From: Methylococcaceae bacterium
GTDB lineage: Bacteria; Pseudomonadota; Gammaproteobacteria; Methylococcales; Methylomonadaceae
Direction: 5' to 3'
Assembly (NCBI GenBank): GCA_030699345.1
Contig: JAUYMX010000477.1
Location: 1 to 20,995 of the forward strand
Length of the DNA stretch: 20,995 nucleotides
In this document: one piece after another, positions 20,503-20,995 of the stretch
Numbering within the stretch: position 1 is the stretch's first letter
How the letters are laid out: every line of letters starts with the position of its first letter
The notes under the pieces: generated by a model
Databases searched by the model: none
What the model was told of the DNA's origin: nothing
What the model saw: the letters and a program-made list of their open reading frames with translations, nothing else
Translations under genes and position numbers: made by a program

Positions 20503-20995
20503 TTAAAAAGCCAAGTCATTAACGCTTAAGATGGCAAGCAAAATCGACACGATAATACCAGCAATCATTAGCCCTAATGAAATTATCAAAGCAGGTTCTA
20601 ATAGTGCCAACATACGGGCAATGGCAACGCGCAATTGCTTGTCGTAGATGGTGGCAACGCGTAGCAACATCTCTTCCAGACGCCCCGTTTCTTCGCCCAT
20701 TTTAATCATTTGCAGGGCCATTTTGGGCAATACACCTTTCGCCAACAAGGCATCGGACATACTCTTACCTTGTTTGAGCTGATCTTCAGCATCTTGAACA
20801 GCATCTGCAAGCACCAAATTATCGACCGTTTCACGCACAATAATCAACGCGGACAAAATCGATACGCCATTACCCAACAAAGTCCCCAAGGTACGGCTGA
20901 TATTGGCGGTTTCTTTGTTGAGGATAATATTACCAACTAACGGCAATCTTAAAAAACGACCATCCCACACTTTCTTCCTTATCGGGTCGGCCAAT
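20503..20995 (-). CDS. gspF: Type II secretion inner-membrane platform protein GspF (C-terminal part, runs off window)
   Basis: About 163 residues of the C-terminal repeat of GspF are present; the gene continues past the window edge, so no start is assigned. Family motifs are LPLVGNIILNKETANISRTLGTLLGNGV, the helix GKSMSDALLAKGVLPKMALQMIKMGEETGRLEEML, and the final membrane helix LEPALIISLGLMIAGIIVSILLAIL. GspF is the polytopic partner of GspE/L/M in assembling the pseudopilus. A gspE gene would be expected beyond the edge. Confidence 0.95.
   Translation of the reverse strand, partial: LADPIRKKVWDGRFLRLPLVGNIILNKETANISRTLGTLLGNGVSILSALIIVRETVDNLVLADAVQDAEDQLKQGKSMSDALLAKGVLPKMALQMIKMGEETGRLEEMLLRVATIYDKQLRVAIARMLALLEPALIISLGLMIAGIIVSILLAILSVNDLAF

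Overview
The window looks like a chromosomal segment of a gammaproteobacterium, most likely a methanotroph or methylotroph of the Methylococcales. This is inference. It rests on two PEP-CTERM proteins with the 'VPxPxxxW(L/M)F' tail, an Xps-type type II secretion operon, gammaproteobacterial forms of EttA, MepA and YfbR, and moderate GC with AT-rich intergenic DNA. No rRNA, tRNA or CRISPR array was seen.

Layout. (1) Positions 1-438 hold the end of an IS5-like element that cuts a two-transmembrane sensor gene, itself already carrying a nonsense codon. (2) Positions 439-2635 hold a long AT-rich leader with two copies of a 19-bp dyad motif and a strong sigma-54 promoter, then a PEP-CTERM exoprotein and a bidirectional terminator. 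(3) Positions 2677-4344 (minus) encode the ribosome-associated ABC-F ATPase EttA. (4) Positions 4513-6809 hold a translationally coupled pair: a membrane-anchored two-cupredoxin multicopper oxidase and a membrane-anchored, Met/His-rich cupredoxin. (5) Positions 7037-8488 hold a second PEP-CTERM gene (minus) with its own sigma-54 promoter, an orphan terminator-like hairpin and two more copies of the 19-bp motif. (6) Positions 8489-12641 are housekeeping: MepA-type murein endopeptidase, a VOC/glyoxalase-fold protein, a 202-bp MITE-like inverted-repeat element, Bcp peroxiredoxin, YfbR 5'-nucleotidase, a DCC-family thiol protein and the ribosome-assembly GTPase YlqF/RbgA. (7) At 12676-12761 an inverted pair of GTAG-type REP units separates the convergent ylqF and gspD. 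(8) Positions 12773-20995 (minus) hold a tightly overlapping type II secretion operon, gspF(partial)-G-H-I-J-K-L-M-N-D. It follows the Xanthomonas Xps order, with an XpsN/GspC-like protein beside a lipoprotein-type secretin.

How the parts relate. The secretion operon builds an envelope-spanning exporter: inner-membrane platform F/L/M, pseudopilus G/H/I/J/K, connector N, outer-membrane channel D. The two PEP-CTERM proteins are predicted to be processed by an exosortase encoded elsewhere. They appear co-regulated by RpoN, plus possibly an enhancer-binding protein that recognises the dyad GTGT-N11-ACAC. The multicopper oxidase and cupredoxin probably act together in periplasmic copper or electron transfer; their exact job is unknown and they are the least characterised genes here. 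The regulatory motif family, the copper pair and the small repeats are the best leads for new biology.
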